Positions 26,228-35,704 are shown, numbered from the stretch's first letter. The stretch is DNA of 41,005 nucleotides from Hallella mizrahii (GCF_009695775.1 NZ_VUNG01000038.1:1-41005); one strand, 5' to 3'. Numbers and translations: made by a program. The notes: a model not told the origin generated them from the letters alone.

Positions 26228-26343
26228 ATTGTTTAAACAATACACTCCAAGAAAATAGCCACTAAAGATAGTTAAAATAAAAAAATAGTTATCATAGGAC
26301 TGTCACGATATTAAAATGTGGCAAGAGTAAGGTAGAAAATAAA

Positions 26344-26379
26344 ACGGATTGTAAAGAATAGAGCTTCTTTACAATCCGT
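26344..26379 (-). terminator. Terminator of maeB
   Basis: A 15-bp perfect stem, ACGGATTGTAAAGAA (26344-26358) with TTCTTTACAATCCGT (26365-26379), has a 6-nt loop and is followed on the minus strand by TTTATTTT. It lies 29 bp after the maeB stop and separates maeB from the gcv operon. Confidence 0.88.
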
Positions 26380-26407
26380 AGTGCATGTAATTTCCTGTAG
26401 GAGGGTC

Positions 26408-28699
26408 TTACTTCTTCTCTTTCTTCACTTTGTCGACATAAGCATCGATGACAGCTACGGCAGTGACGTTGACAACATCGCGCACACTGGCTTCGAAGTC
26501 GGTGAAGTGGATAGGTTTATTCAGACCCATCTGGATAGGGCCGATGATCTCCACGTCGGGATCAAGCGACTGCATGAGTTTGTAGCTACTGTTGGCGGAG
26601 CTCATGTTGGGGAATACAAGTGTGTTGACATCTTTACCCTTGAGACGGGTGAAAGGATACTTGGCATCGCGGAGCTCTTTGTCCAAAGCGAAGTTGACCT
26701 GCATCTCTCCATCGATGGCAAGGTCAGGATAGTCGTGCTGCATCATTTCCACGGTCTGATGCACCTTCTGTGGTGAACCGATTTCGTCGGTACCGAAGTT
26801 GGAGTAACTGATCATGGCCATCACGGGCTCATCGTTGAAGAAGCGGACAGTGTGAGCCGACAGACGGGCTACATCATAGAGTACATTTTGATCGGGATGA
26901 CGGTTGATGAGCGTATCGGCGAGATAATAAACTCCCTTCTTGGTGTTGAGAATGTGCATCGTTGCGAAGGTGTTGTAGTTTTTGCGCACACCTACCACTT
27001 CTTTAGCCACCTTGATAGTGTTACTGTATTTGGTATAGAGGCCGGTGATGAATGCATCTGCATCGCCTTGCTCTACCATAGACATACCGAAATAGTTGCG
27101 CTCATACATTTTGTCGTAGGCCTCCTCAAAGGTGTATCCTTGTCTTGCGCGTTTCTCTGCGAGATGCTTGGCATAGGTAGCGCGGCGCCCCTGCTCCTTG
27201 TCGGCGCGCATATCGATGATTTCCACACCTGAGAGATCGAGTTTCAATCGGTTGGCAATGCGGGCCAAGCGGTCGGGATTTCCAAGAAGAATCGGATGGC
27301 AGATGCCCTCCTGCTGGGCTTGTACAGCAGCTTTCATCATCGTCGGATGACCACCTTCTGCAAAGACTACACGCTGAGGATGCATGGCTGCTGTGGCGTG
27401 GAGGGTGCGCGTGAGCTTGGTCTCCTGACCCAATAGCTGACGCAGATGATCTTTATATGACGACCAGTCCTTGATAGGCGTGCGGGCAACACCGCTCTCC
27501 ACGGCAGCCTTTGCCACGGCGGCACTGACCTCTGTGATCAGACGGGGATCCACAGGCTTGGGAATGAAATACTTGGGTCCAAAGCTTAGATCATTGACAT
27601 GATAGACCTCGTTGACGATATCAGGGATCGGCTGCTTGGCCAAATCGGCAATTGCGTTGACTGCGGCCATTTTCATCTCTTCATTGATAGCCTTGGCGTG
27701 TACATCAAGAGCACCGCGGAAGATATAGGGGAACCCGATGACATTATTGATTTGGTTGGGGTAGTCAGAGCGTCCGGTGGACATCAGCACGTCGGGGCGG
27801 CTTGCCATAGCATCTTCGTAACTGATCTCTGGCACTGGGTTAGCTAAGGCGAATACGATAGGCTTCTCGGCCATCGAGCGGATCATGTCCTTGGTAAGAA
27901 TATTGCCTTTGGACAATCCGACAAAGACGTCGGCTCCCTTGATGGCTTCCTCAAGATTGTGGACATCGCGACGGTCGGTAGCAAAGAGCTTTTTCTGAGG
28001 GGTCAGATTAGGACGGTCAGAAGTGATGACACCCTTAGAGTCGAGCATGATGATGTTTTCTTTCTTCACGCCCAAAGCCACGTAGAGCTTGGTACAGCTG
28101 ATAGCGGCAGCACCGGCACCGTTGACCACGAGACGCACCTTGGTGATGTCCTTTCCGGCTACCTCCAGTGCATTTTTCAGTCCAGCGGCGGAAATGATGG
28201 CAGTTCCATGCTGGTCATCATGCATCACTGGAATATCAAGATTTTTCTTCAAACGTTCCTCGATGTAGAAGCACTCAGGTGCCTTGATATCTTCGAGGTT
28301 GATACCACCGAAGGTAGGAGCGATACGCTCTACGGTCTCGCAGAATTTCTCAGGGTCTTTTTCGTTGACCTCTATGTCGAAGACATCGATACCGCCATAG
28401 ATCTTGAAGAGCAATCCCTTTCCCTCCATCACTGGTTTTCCACTCATGGCTCCGATGTCTCCCAATCCAAGGACGGCGGTGCCGTTGGAGATGACGGCTA
28501 CAAGGTTGCCCTTGTCTGTATATTTATAGACATCATCAGGATTTTTCTGTATCTGAAGGCACGGATAGGCGACGCCCGGAGAATAGGCTAAGCTCAAATC
28601 GGTTTGTGTGCGGTAAGGCTTAGTTGGCTTCACTTCGATTTTGCCCGGTCGTCCATTGGCATGGTAGGCGAGGGCTGCTTCCTCTGTAATCTTAACCAT
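26408..28699 (-). CDS. maeB: NADP-dependent malic enzyme with phosphotransacetylase-like C-terminal domain
   Basis: The 763-residue protein matches the MaeB layout: a malic enzyme domain at about 1-425 and a phosphate acetyltransferase-like domain at about 435-760 (starting [17 protein letters not shown]). The first domain shows [35 protein letters not shown] and the dinucleotide site [15 protein letters not shown]. It oxidatively decarboxylates malate to pyruvate, giving NADPH. In known members the C-terminal domain is regulatory rather than an active transacetylase. The gene is monocistronic, with its own terminator and a promoter divergent from a TetR regulator, which might control it. Confidence 0.95.
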   Translation of the reverse strand: MVKITEEAALAYHANGRPGKIEVKPTKPYRTQTDLSLAYSPGVAYPCLQIQKNPDDVYKYTDKGNLVAVISNGTAVLGLGDIGAMSGKPVMEGKGLLFKIYGGIDVFDIEVNEKDPEKFCETVERIAPTFGGINLEDIKAPECFYIEERLKKNLDIPVMHDDQHGTAIISAAGLKNALEVAGKDITKVRLVVNGAGAAAISCTKLYVALGVKKENIIMLDSKGVITSDRPNLTPQKKLFATDRRDVHNLEEAIKGADVFVGLSKGNILTKDMIRSMAEKPIVFALANPVPEISYEDAMASRPDVLMSTGRSDYPNQINNVIGFPYIFRGALDVHAKAINEEMKMAAVNAIADLAKQPIPDIVNEVYHVNDLSFGPKYFIPKPVDPRLITEVSAAVAKAAVESGVARTPIKDWSSYKDHLRQLLGQETKLTRTLHATAAMHPQRVVFAEGGHPTMMKAAVQAQQEGICHPILLGNPDRLARIANRLKLDLSGVEIIDMRADKEQGRRATYAKHLAEKRARQGYTFEEAYDKMYERNYFGMSMVEQGDADAFITGLYTKYSNTIKVAKEVVGVRKNYNTFATMHILNTKKGVYYLADTLINRHPDQNVLYDVARLSAHTVRFFNDEPVMAMISYSNFGTDEIGSPQKVHQTVEMMQHDYPDLAIDGEMQVNFALDKELRDAKYPFTRLKGKDVNTLVFPNMSSANSSYKLMQSLDPDVEIIGPIQMGLNKPIHFTDFEASVRDVVNVTAVAVIDAYVDKVKKEKK

Positions 28700-28751
28700 A
28701 AAAATGTTATTTTATTGATTTAAAAACTTTCTATCTCTTTTTATTTCTGTG

Positions 28752-28780
28752 CAAAGATAACAAAAACTGTTGAATTCAAA
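28752..28780 (-). promoter_or_regulatory. Promoter of maeB
   Basis: The minus strand has TATCTTTG (28752-28759), and TTTG (28777-28780) lies 17 bp upstream of it. The maeB ATG is at 28699, giving a leader of about 45 nt. Confidence 0.65.
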
Positions 28781-28800
28781 GAAGTTTTTCTTTTTTTTTG

Positions 28801-28808
28801 TATCTTTG
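28801..28808 (+). promoter_or_regulatory. -7 box of the TetR-family regulator
   Basis: TATCTTTG matches TAnnTTTG and lies 28 bp before the ATG at 28836. It is back-to-back with the maeB promoter within 60 bp, so one regulator bound here could affect both. No convincing -33 TTTG is seen. Confidence 0.65.
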
Positions 28809-28835
28809 CAGCGTAAATGACTTGTATTTCCTTAT

Positions 28836-29465
28836 ATGAATAAAACTGTCAGTCCAACAGAATACCGTCAGCAGTTGCGGCAACACATCATTGAAGCCGC
28901 CACTCATGAGTTTGAGAGTAAAGGGATCAAATCCGTCAAGATGGATGACATAGCCTGTTTATTGTCTGTGTCAAAGCGAACGGTATATGAGATTTTTGGA
29001 AATAAAGAGGATCTTCTTCTTGAATGTGTGAAGCACGATATGGACAACACGGATGCAGAGATGGAAACCTTTGCCCATATGCCGGGGCACAATGTCATCG
29101 ACATTATGCTGCACTTTTATGAGATAAAAATGAGCAAAATGACAAGTACCAATCCTGTCTATTTAGTAGAATTGGACAAATATCCCCAAGTGCTCAAGCA
29201 TTTTGAAGAAAGAAGAAAGAAAAGAGCCGTCAATTCTGCTTCGTTCTTCAGAAAAGGCATCAACCAAGGCTATTTCCGGCCGGAAGTGAATTATGAATTG
29301 ATAGAAAGAATCGCCGACCTTACTATTCGGGAAGTGATGACTCAGCAACTCTACCTGCAATACGATCTTAAAGATGTGTTCAGCAATATCACCATGGTAT
29401 TTATGCGCGGACTTTGCACTTCTAAGGGAATTGTAGAACTGGAAAAGTCAGCAGCGAAAAAATAA
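28836..29465 (+). CDS. TetR/AcrR family transcriptional regulator
   Basis: The 209-residue protein has an N-terminal TetR helix-turn-helix at about 15-60 (HIIEAATHEFESKGIKSVKM, then SVSKRTVYEIFGNKEDLLLE). The helical ligand-binding domain that follows has no recognisable ligand signature. It is divergently transcribed from maeB with promoters 60 bp apart, so it may control itself and maeB. It converges with hisC, and a hairpin lies between them. The ligand is unknown. Confidence 0.88.
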   Translation: MNKTVSPTEYRQQLRQHIIEAATHEFESKGIKSVKMDDIACLLSVSKRTVYEIFGNKEDLLLECVKHDMDNTDAEMETFAHMPGHNVIDIMLHFYEIKMSKMTSTNPVYLVELDKYPQVLKHFEERRKKRAVNSASFFRKGINQGYFRPEVNYELIERIADLTIREVMTQQLYLQYDLKDVFSNITMVFMRGLCTSKGIVELEKSAAKK

Positions 29466-29484
29466 TCAATCCATAGTTTCCTAC

Positions 29485-29535
29485 ATGCGTAAGAGCGCAA
29501 TGCCACGATTGCTTGGGCAAGGTGGCATTACGCAT
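29485..29535. terminator. Bidirectional hairpin between the TetR gene and hisC
   Basis: AATGCCAC (29499-29506) pairs with GTGGCATT (29522-29529), and ATGCGTA (29485-29491) with TACGCAT (29529-29535), leaving a bulge on the left arm. It lies between two convergent genes; the T tracts on either side are poor. Confidence 0.5.
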
Positions 29536-29551
29536 AGAGGAGTGATAATTT

Positions 29552-30604
29552 TCACTTATCTTTGAATTGTCTTAGGGCAGAAAGGAGCTCCGCGTTTTCT
29601 TTCTTCGTGCCAATGGTTACGCGCAGACAGTCTTTGCAGAGCTTGATACGAGTACGGTTCCTGACTATGATGCCTCGCTCTACGAGATAGTCATAGATGG
29701 ACTGGGCATCAGTCATCTTGGCCAGAAAGAAGTTGGCATCGGTAGGGTAGACGGTCAAACAGATGGGTAATTCACGGAAGGCTGCCATCAGTTTTGGACG
29801 CTCTTCAAGCAGCAATTTGACCCATTTCTCCACCTCTGTGCGATTCTTCAGTGCTTCTAATGCATGTTGCTGTGTGAGTAAGTTAACGTTGTAGGGATAT
29901 TTGACTTTGTTGAAAAGCGTGATTATTTCTTCGTTGGCAAATGCCATTCCCAAACGTATGGCAGCACATCCCCATGCTTTACTCATAGTGTTGAGTACGA
30001 TCAAATGGGGATATTTTGTCACACCGTGGCGAAAGAGTGGGGCAGAAGAGAAGTCGGAATAAGCTTCATCAATGACGACTATGCCATCAAATCGTTCCAA
30101 GACTGCTGTGATCTCCTGTGTCGACATGTTGTTGCCCGTAGGATTGTTGGGTGAGCAGATCCAGATCACTTTTGTGCGGTCGTCGCATGCAGCCAGCAAT
30201 GCGTCTGCACTCATTTGGTAATGTTCGTCGAGCAACACGGGACGATACTCAATATCATTGATGTCGGCGCAGACCTTGTACATGCCGTAGGTAGGTTCAA
30301 TAGCCACGACATTGTCGACTTGCGGACGGCAAAACACACGGTAGACAAGATCTATCGCCTCATCAGAGCCGTTGCCGAGAAAGATGTTGCAGGCTGGTAC
30401 CTTTTTGATTTTAGAGAGCTCGCCCTTTACCTCCTGCTGAAGAGGATCTGGATAGCGATTGTAGGGGCTGTTGTACGGGTTCTCGTTGGCATCGAGGAAA
30501 ACGTGAGCCTCGTGGCCTGAATACTCATTACGTGCAGAACTGTATGGAGCCAACTTGGCTATATTGGGTCTCACCAAGTCTTTTAGAGATCTTCTGTTCA
30601 ACAT
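29552..30604 (-). CDS. hisC: Histidinol-phosphate aminotransferase
   Basis: The 350-residue class I/II aminotransferase has the cofactor lysine at Lys209 ([15 protein letters not shown]), the Asp179 of VIDEAYSDF and the substrate motif [10 protein letters not shown] at the N-terminus. It converts imidazole-acetol phosphate to histidinol phosphate. It follows hisD by 142 bp, a wide gap for an operon, and no hisB follows: the next gene is a convergent TetR regulator. Confidence 0.95.
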   Translation of the reverse strand: MLNRRSLKDLVRPNIAKLAPYSSARNEYSGHEAHVFLDANENPYNSPYNRYPDPLQQEVKGELSKIKKVPACNIFLGNGSDEAIDLVYRVFCRPQVDNVVAIEPTYGMYKVCADINDIEYRPVLLDEHYQMSADALLAACDDRTKVIWICSPNNPTGNNMSTQEITAVLERFDGIVVIDEAYSDFSSAPLFRHGVTKYPHLIVLNTMSKAWGCAAIRLGMAFANEEIITLFNKVKYPYNVNLLTQQHALEALKNRTEVEKWVKLLLEERPKLMAAFRELPICLTVYPTDANFFLAKMTDAQSIYDYLVERGIIVRNRTRIKLCKDCLRVTIGTKKENAELLSALRQFKDK

Positions 30605-30630
30605 AAATCCGGTTTAATAATAATTTGCAA

Positions 30631-30732
30631 TTGAATTGAAAATGTCTCAACTTTAAAGTTCTACTTTATTAATGGAATTCATGGAATGAACGTTCTCTTC
30701 AAACTTATCTGTTTAGAGTGATTTCAATTCAA
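30631..30732. repeat. Distant inverted repeat in the hisD-hisC gap
   Basis: TTGAATTGAAA (30631-30641) and TTTCAATTCAA (30722-30732) are exact reverse complements 80 bp apart within the 142-bp hisD-hisC gap. The sequence between is AT-rich and has no gene or clear promoter. It may be an mRNA stem separating the two genes; low base complexity makes chance possible. Confidence 0.35.
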
Positions 30733-30746
30733 ATTTTTTTCTGATT

Positions 30747-32030
30747 TTACTCTTGACATTGCATTCTCAGCCTCATTGCATTGGCGTGAGCTTCGAGTTG
30801 CTCGTTTTCAGCCATGCAGACGACGGCTTTGCCAATGCTGTCGATACCCTCCTTGGTGAGGTGCTGGAATGTAATCTTGCGCATGTAGCTGTCGAGATTC
30901 ACACCGTTGTACGCCAAAGCATATTGATGGGTGGGAAGTGTGTGGTTGGTACCGCTGGCGTAGTCTCCAGCGCTTTCACAAGCCCATTTGCCAAGGAAGA
31001 CGCTACCAGCGTTGATGACCTTTGCTGCCAAGGTATCGCTGTTGGTTGTGGCAAGGATCAGATGCTCAGGTGCATATGCATTGCTGAGCTCCATGGCTTC
31101 ATCAAGATCGTGGACAAGCACCAACTTGGAATTATCCAAGGACTTGGCTGCGATTTCTTTTCTCGGAAGTCGCTCTAGCTGAATGGTAACCTGCTTTTTC
31201 ACCTCGTTGAGCATCAGCTCAGAATCGGTGATGAGAAAAACCTGGGAGTCAATGCCATGTTCGGCCTGAGACAGCAGGTCGGCGGCGACAAACACCGGAT
31301 TGCTTTCTTTGTCGGCTATGACACACACTTCACTTGGACCTGCTGGCATGTCAATAGCCACTTCGTGAAGACTCACTTGTTGTTTGGCGGCCATCACATA
31401 TTGGTTGCCGGGACCAAAAATTTTATATACTTTGGGCACACTCTCTGTGCCATATGCCATGGCTCCAATAGCTTGTACGCCACCGGCTTTGTATATACGG
31501 CTGACACCTGCTATTTTGGCTGCCGCCAATATAGCAGGATTCACTTTTCCTTCTTTGTTGGGGGGAGTGCAGAGTACGATTTCCTTACACCCTGCAATCT
31601 TAGCTGGTGTAGCCAACATCAACACGGTAGAGAATAAGGGCGCGGTGCCGCCCGGAATGTATAATCCCACTTTTTGGATAGCGACACTCTTCTGCCAGCA
31701 TTTCACGCCTTTGGAGGTCTCAAGCGAGACACCCTCAAATTGTTGAGCATGATGAAACTTAAAGATGTTGTCGTGAGCAAGTTTCAAGGAGTCAAGCAAT
31801 TCGGGTGACACCAATGTTTGAGCTTCTTCAATCTCTTCTTCGCTGACTGCCAACGAGTTCAAAACCGCATGGTCAAACTTTTCCTCATAGCTCTTTACAG
31901 CCTCATCGCCTCGTTGTCTCACATCATCGAGTACGCTCTGCACTGTGGCATTCAACTGTGATACGTCTAAGTGGGGCCGCTTCACCAGTTCTGGCCACGT
32001 CACTTTTGAAGGATATTTAATAACATTCAT
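30747..32030 (-). CDS. hisD: Histidinol dehydrogenase
   Basis: The 427-residue zinc enzyme oxidises histidinol to histidine in two NAD-dependent steps. Family motifs are YIPGGTAPLFSTVLM, AGPSEVCVIAD, LLSQAEHGIDSQVFLIT and GSVFLGKWACESAGDYASG, followed by TNHTLPT. Length fits the family. It lies 75 bp after hisG and 142 bp before hisC. Confidence 0.97.
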   Translation of the reverse strand: MNVIKYPSKVTWPELVKRPHLDVSQLNATVQSVLDDVRQRGDEAVKSYEEKFDHAVLNSLAVSEEEIEEAQTLVSPELLDSLKLAHDNIFKFHHAQQFEGVSLETSKGVKCWQKSVAIQKVGLYIPGGTAPLFSTVLMLATPAKIAGCKEIVLCTPPNKEGKVNPAILAAAKIAGVSRIYKAGGVQAIGAMAYGTESVPKVYKIFGPGNQYVMAAKQQVSLHEVAIDMPAGPSEVCVIADKESNPVFVAADLLSQAEHGIDSQVFLITDSELMLNEVKKQVTIQLERLPRKEIAAKSLDNSKLVLVHDLDEAMELSNAYAPEHLILATTNSDTLAAKVINAGSVFLGKWACESAGDYASGTNHTLPTHQYALAYNGVNLDSYMRKITFQHLTKEGIDSIGKAVVCMAENEQLEAHANAMRLRMQCQE

Positions 32031-32105
32031 GTCTCGACCTTTCTAATATTACAGAATTATCAGACTTTGTTCTGCATGATCAGATTCGCTCTGTAGAATC
32101 AGAAC

Positions 32106-32957
32106 CTATAGAATCATTTTCTCAATAGGAGAAACCAGAATGCCCTGGGCACCCAATTCTTTCAACTTTCCGATGATTTCCCAAAAGCGAGCTTCATCCA
32201 ATACTGTATGGATAGCACACCACTCGGGATCGGACAGAGGAATGATAGTAGGGCTCTTGATACCGGGGAGTACCTTGATAATGTCAGCCACCTTGTCTTT
32301 CGGTGCGTTCATCATCACATATTTCTTGTCGCGGGCAATCTGTACAGCTTCAAATCGGAAAAGCAACTCATTTAATATTTTGCGCTTTTCGTCGTCCATT
32401 TTCCAGTTGCCGATAAGCACAGCCTCGCTCTTCATGACCACTTCTACTTCTTTCAGATTGTTGTGAATGAGTGTGGAGCCTGAACTGACAATATCAAAGA
32501 TAGCGTCTGCCAAACCGATGCCCGGGCTGATTTCTACAGAGCCGGTGATAACATGGATGTCAGCCTGGATATTGTTTTTATTCATGAATCGGCGAAGAAT
32601 GCCTGGGTAAGAGGTGGCAATCTTCTTTCCGTTGAACCAAGAAATGCCTGTATAGTCAATGGTCTTGGGAATAGCCAGCGACAATCTGCACTTGGAGAAG
32701 CCCAACGGACGAATGATATGGGCATCTTCCTGACGCTCTTCAAACTCATTCTCTCCTACAACACCTATATCAGCCACACCACTTGCTACACTCTGTGGAA
32801 TGTCGTCATCACGAAGGAAAAGAACCTCCAAGGGGAAATTGGTGCTCTGAACGAGAAGTGTCCGTTTACTTTCGCTGACTTTGATATCGGCTTCTTTCAG
32901 CAAATTCATAGTGTCCTCATAGAGGCGACCTTTTGACTGTACTGCTATTCTTAACAT
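32106..32957 (-). CDS. hisG: ATP phosphoribosyltransferase, long form
   Basis: The 283-residue enzyme starts histidine synthesis by joining ATP and PRPP. The catalytic domain opens with LRIAVQSKGRLYEDTMNLL and includes VASGVADIGVVGENEFEE and the phosphate-binding ITGSVEISPGIGLADAIFD. A C-terminal ACT-like domain from about 208 (VMMNAPKDKVADIIKVLPGI) marks it as the long form, which is feedback-regulated by histidine and does not need HisZ. It is the first gene of hisG-hisD-hisC, with a -7 box about 55 bp upstream. Confidence 0.96.
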   Translation of the reverse strand: MLRIAVQSKGRLYEDTMNLLKEADIKVSESKRTLLVQSTNFPLEVLFLRDDDIPQSVASGVADIGVVGENEFEERQEDAHIIRPLGFSKCRLSLAIPKTIDYTGISWFNGKKIATSYPGILRRFMNKNNIQADIHVITGSVEISPGIGLADAIFDIVSSGSTLIHNNLKEVEVVMKSEAVLIGNWKMDDEKRKILNELLFRFEAVQIARDKKYVMMNAPKDKVADIIKVLPGIKSPTIIPLSDPEWCAIHTVLDEARFWEIIGKLKELGAQGILVSPIEKMIL

Positions 32958-33010
32958 GCTGTTTCTACTATTTCGAATGTAATAATTCTAATTTTCCTAA
33001 AAATATTGTG

Positions 33011-33018
33011 CAAATTTA
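33011..33018 (-). promoter_or_regulatory. -7 box of the his operon
   Basis: The minus strand reads TAAATTTG (consensus TAnnTTTG) 54 bp before the hisG ATG. ATTG about 20 bp upstream may serve as the -33 element. Confidence 0.6.
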
Positions 33019-33050
33019 GCAATTTCCAAGCAAATGTGCAATAAAAATAC

Positions 33051-33058
33051 TACTTTTG
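33051..33058 (+). promoter_or_regulatory. -7 box of the MltF-like gene
   Basis: TACTTTTG matches TAnnTTTG. It lies inside the longest possible reading frame of the transglycosylase (from ATG 33034), which argues for a later start at 33061 or 33070. It is back-to-back with the his operon promoter. Confidence 0.55.
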
Positions 33059-33060
33059 TG

Positions 33061-34251
33061 ATGAAATTTATGACGACGGTAAGAAACATTTATATATATG
33101 CGTGTTGCCTGCTCGCTTTTCTGTCTGCTTGTCAGCAACAATCCAAGAAACCAGAGATGACGCCTTGGGGCACTACGATAGGAGAAGATTCTTTGCCAAA
33201 AGAGAATTCTCTTAGCTTGGATGATATACAGACGAATGGTGAGTTGATCATGCTCACGATCTCAGGACCGGAAACTTACTATGACTATCATGGTCATGGT
33301 ATGGGTGCTCAATACCTCCTTTGTCAGAAGTTTGCTGACAAGTTAGGTGTTTCCTTGCGAGTGGAGATTTGCCAAGACACTACAGAACTTGTTCATCGAA
33401 TGCAAAAAGGAGAGGGTGACCTTGCAGCCGTCTTGTTGCCCAAGAAGTGGAAAAATCTGTTGTATGCGGGGACAGCTGACCCGAAGTCTCATACTTCGTG
33501 GATTGTCAGAAAGGACGGAAAAGATTTGGCGCAGGCTCTCAATAACTGGTATCATCCCGGCATGATCGAAAAAATCAAACGCGAGGAGCAGTTCTTATTG
33601 TCAACAGCCAGCATCACTCGTCATGTCTATGCGCCGATGCTCAATCGTGCAGGTGGCGTCATTTCCCGATATGATCATCTATTCCAACAATATGCACCTT
33701 TGGCAAGATGGGACTGGCGTTTGTTAGCAGCCCAGTGCTATCAGGAATCAACCTTTGACCCAAAGGCGCATTCGTGGGCAGGTGCCTGTGGACTAATGCA
33801 GATTATGCCGTCTACGGCTGATCATGTAGGGCTACCGCGTGAAAACCTCTATGATCCCGAAGCTAACATCGCCTGTGCAGCTAAATACATTCAGGAACTC
33901 AGCGGATTCTTCAATGAGGTGCCAGCGTCAGAGCGAATCTATTTTGTGCTGGCCAGCTACAATGGCGGACATTTCCATGTGAGGGATGCCATGGCTCTGG
34001 CACATCGTGATGGTCGTGATCCGCGCCGTTGGGGAGACGTAGAACCCTATATCCTGAAACTGAGTTCACCGGCTTACTATACGCTTCCGATTGTGAAACA
34101 TGGATATATGCGTGGATCAGAGACTGTCAATTATGTCCGCCGCATCCGTGAAAGATGGAATCAATACCGTGGTGTGGCCAAAGGAGGCTTCTCTTCGGGG
34201 GTCTCTACGGTACCGGAGCGTGCTAAGCGGAGATATAAATGGCATCTTTAG
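33061..34251 (+). CDS. MltF-like lytic transglycosylase lipoprotein
   Basis: The protein (396 residues from ATG 33061) has a lipoprotein signal with lipobox LSAC|Q (Cys24). A periplasmic-binding-protein-like domain at about 55-175 (LIMLTISGPETYYDYHGHGM) follows. The SLT catalytic domain at about 215-350 has Glu229 in LAAQCYQESTFDP, then GACGLMQIMPSTA and LASYNGGHFHV. This is the MltF layout: a membrane-anchored enzyme cutting peptidoglycan to 1,6-anhydromuramyl products. A reading from ATG 33034 would span the -7 box, so I prefer 33061; 33070 is also possible. It is divergent from the his operon. Confidence 0.9.
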   Translation: MKFMTTVRNIYIYACCLLAFLSACQQQSKKPEMTPWGTTIGEDSLPKENSLSLDDIQTNGELIMLTISGPETYYDYHGHGMGAQYLLCQKFADKLGVSLRVEICQDTTELVHRMQKGEGDLAAVLLPKKWKNLLYAGTADPKSHTSWIVRKDGKDLAQALNNWYHPGMIEKIKREEQFLLSTASITRHVYAPMLNRAGGVISRYDHLFQQYAPLARWDWRLLAAQCYQESTFDPKAHSWAGACGLMQIMPSTADHVGLPRENLYDPEANIACAAKYIQELSGFFNEVPASERIYFVLASYNGGHFHVRDAMALAHRDGRDPRRWGDVEPYILKLSSPAYYTLPIVKHGYMRGSETVNYVRRIRERWNQYRGVAKGGFSSGVSTVPERAKRRYKWHL

Positions 34252-34450
34252 TAGAAATTTGAATTCTAGTTATCATCGTAAGCGTATTGGCATTCATGTA
34301 TTGACACAAAAGCGACTTTGTCGCCCAGGCCAAGCTCATGGTATCATCATCCGCAATGGTAAGAAGATGATCAAACAATAATAGATAGTATCGGTATTGT
34401 ATCTTTCTATAACCGTCATCGATACGATGTATACTTTCATAAATTAAGAA
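34252..34450. other. Intergenic stretch with a possible coding scrap
   Basis: Downstream of the transglycosylase a plus-strand frame ends at 34381 with a basic peptide (RLCRPGQAHGIIIRNGKK, then MIKQ). It has no start of its own except inside the preceding gene. It may be the tail of a lost gene or chance. The rest is AT-rich and shows nothing. Confidence 0.25.
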
Positions 34451-34483
34451 AAGGAGGGCGTACCGCTACGGTGCGCCCTCCTT
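34451..34483 (-). terminator. Terminator of the second ferritin gene
   Basis: AAGGAGGGCG plus TACCG (34451-34465) pairs with CGGTG plus CGCCCTCCTT (34469-34483): a 15-bp stem with one G-T pair and a 3-nt loop, followed on the minus strand by TTTCTTAATTT. It lies 19 bp after the ferritin stop and may also stop the plus-strand transglycosylase transcript. Confidence 0.9.
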
Positions 34484-34502
34484 ATATTGGAAGCAGAAAT
34501 CT

Positions 34503-34991
34503 TTATGCCTCTCTTTGCCCTACGATGTCATCAATCGTAGCCACGGTGTGACCATCGCGGTGACGGAACAGATTGAGTATGTCGCGGACAGAAGTCTCTT
34601 CCTGAACCTGCTCGTCGATATACTTATCAGCAAAGTTTACAGAGGCGCGGTCATGCTCATCTTCGGCAAGCTCGGCGAGCGCATGTATGAGCTCTGAGAC
34701 ATGCTTCTCGTGTTCCATTGTCTTCTCGAAGACTTCGCGCGGCTCCTTATAATCGTTGGGCACAGCCTCTATCGTACCAATCTTGACAGCACCGCCACGG
34801 TTGAGCACGAAATTGGCCATATCCATGGCATGCTGCTTCTCTTCGTCGCTTTGCTTAAACATCCAGTTGGCGAAGCCTTTCCAACCTTCTTTGCGGAACC
34901 AGAATGCCATCTCAAGATAGAGATTGGAAGAGTAGAGTTCAGCGGTAATCTGATCGCTGAAAGCCTTTTGCATTTTTGCGTTAATATCCAT
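34503..34991 (-). CDS. Ferritin (second paralogue)
   Basis: The 162-residue protein has the classic bacterial ferritin helices and ferroxidase ligands Glu18 (TAELYSSNLYLEMA), Glu51 and His54 (SDEEKQHAMDMANF), Glu95 (MEHEKHV) and Gln128/Glu131 (YIDEQVQEE). It should form a 24-subunit iron store. It differs clearly from the ferritin at 9356: the two share ligands and layout but have different helix sequences, so they are old paralogues. It is a single-gene unit with its own promoter box and a strong terminator. Confidence 0.95.
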   Translation of the reverse strand: MDINAKMQKAFSDQITAELYSSNLYLEMAFWFRKEGWKGFANWMFKQSDEEKQHAMDMANFVLNRGGAVKIGTIEAVPNDYKEPREVFEKTMEHEKHVSELIHALAELAEDEHDRASVNFADKYIDEQVQEETSVRDILNLFRHRDGHTVATIDDIVGQREA

Positions 34992-35024
34992 AATCTTTAT
35001 GCCTTTAAAATTATTTTCTTATTG

Positions 35025-35032
35025 CAAAGCTA
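35025..35032 (-). promoter_or_regulatory. -7 box of the second ferritin gene
   Basis: The minus strand reads TAGCTTTG (consensus TAnnTTTG) 34 bp before the ATG at 34991. No clear -33 TTTG is visible. Confidence 0.6.
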
Positions 35033-35431
35033 CGCAATTATTGCTCATTATATCCTTGCTTTAAACTTTTTTATGATAAAAAATATTAGGGTCTGGTATA
35101 TTGACAAGGAGTGGTGGGATAAGATAGTGAAAATAATCAGTGTATTGTGTTAACTCATAGGGCAGACGAGAAGTCTACATTCAAGATTTGCAGGCATATT
35201 TGAAAGTCTGTATTCACCGCTTTTTTATGGATTGTGCAGTTATATCGATATATTCTCTCAATTTCGCAGTGATTTCCTTAGTAGTATGTGCTTGCCGGGT
35301 TGGTGTACGATCGATCACGCGAGACTATTTACCCGATAACACGGAAATCGCGGCAGGGCTGTTCATGCCGATGGTATATTACAATACAGCTAAAATTGGT
35401 TGGCTTATGCTATCTGGTACCAAATTCTTCG
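35033..35431. other. Gap without a convincing gene
   Basis: A 90-codon plus-strand frame (35188-35460) has Cys-rich, low-credibility composition, and a good -7 box (35432) sits in its end, so I do not accept it as a gene. Nothing else in this AT-rich stretch looks functional. Confidence 0.4.
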
Positions 35432-35439
35432 TATCTTTG
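35432..35439 (+). promoter_or_regulatory. -7 box before a mini-ORF
   Basis: TATCTTTG is a perfect TAnnTTTG match, 25 bp before the ATG at 35465. The -33 region is not recognisable. Confidence 0.5.
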
Positions 35440-35464
35440 TGTAAACGAGACAAGAAATAGCGTT

Positions 35465-35581
35465 ATGGTAGCAAGACTTCATCATGCAGAAAATGGTAGC
35501 GATACCTCAAAGAATAAGGAAAGGAAGATTATTCTCGCCTATGGTATCGCCATGGGAATGTTGGTTGGTACGGTAATATAA
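35465..35581 (+). CDS. 38-residue hypothetical membrane peptide, possibly a truncated gene
   Basis: The frame reads a charged N-terminal half (MVARLHHAENGSDTSKNKER) and a hydrophobic end with Gly spacing (AYGIAMGMLVGTVI), stopping abruptly at TAA. The glycine-spaced helix is cut off just where a membrane segment would continue. The promoter box at 35432 stands at the normal distance. It may be the surviving start of a longer membrane protein or a genuine small peptide. I recognise no family. Confidence 0.4.
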   Translation: MVARLHHAENGSDTSKNKERKIILAYGIAMGMLVGTVI

Positions 35582-35643
35582 CATCAAGGCAAAAAAGACT
35601 GGCAAATTTAGATTGTCTATTTTTCGCTTTCAATGATTTTCAT

Positions 35644-35651
35644 TACCTTTG
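35644..35651 (+). promoter_or_regulatory. -7 box upstream of a remnant and azlCD
   Basis: TACCTTTG matches TAnnTTTG; TTTT lies near the -33 position. It stands about 55 bp before the ATG of the remnant at 35705 and about 260 bp before azlC. It could drive azlCD with a long leader that includes the decayed frame. Confidence 0.5.
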
Positions 35652-35704
35652 CAGCAAACTTTTATAGACAAAAATATTCATCACTTGAAACCAAAATAGA
35701 AAAC

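Noticed and set aside
26196..26343. Glycine riboswitch before gcvT
   Set aside because: The -7 box is 25 bp from the ATG, leaving no room for an aptamer, and no conserved aptamer core is seen.
34100..34381. 93-codon plus-strand frame overlapping the transglycosylase end
   Set aside because: Most of it is an out-of-frame shadow of the transglycosylase; only the last 40 codons lie outside, with no start of their own.
35188..35460. 90-codon plus-strand frame
   Set aside because: Composition is not protein-like, there is no ribosome site or family match, and a good promoter box for the next frame lies in its end.
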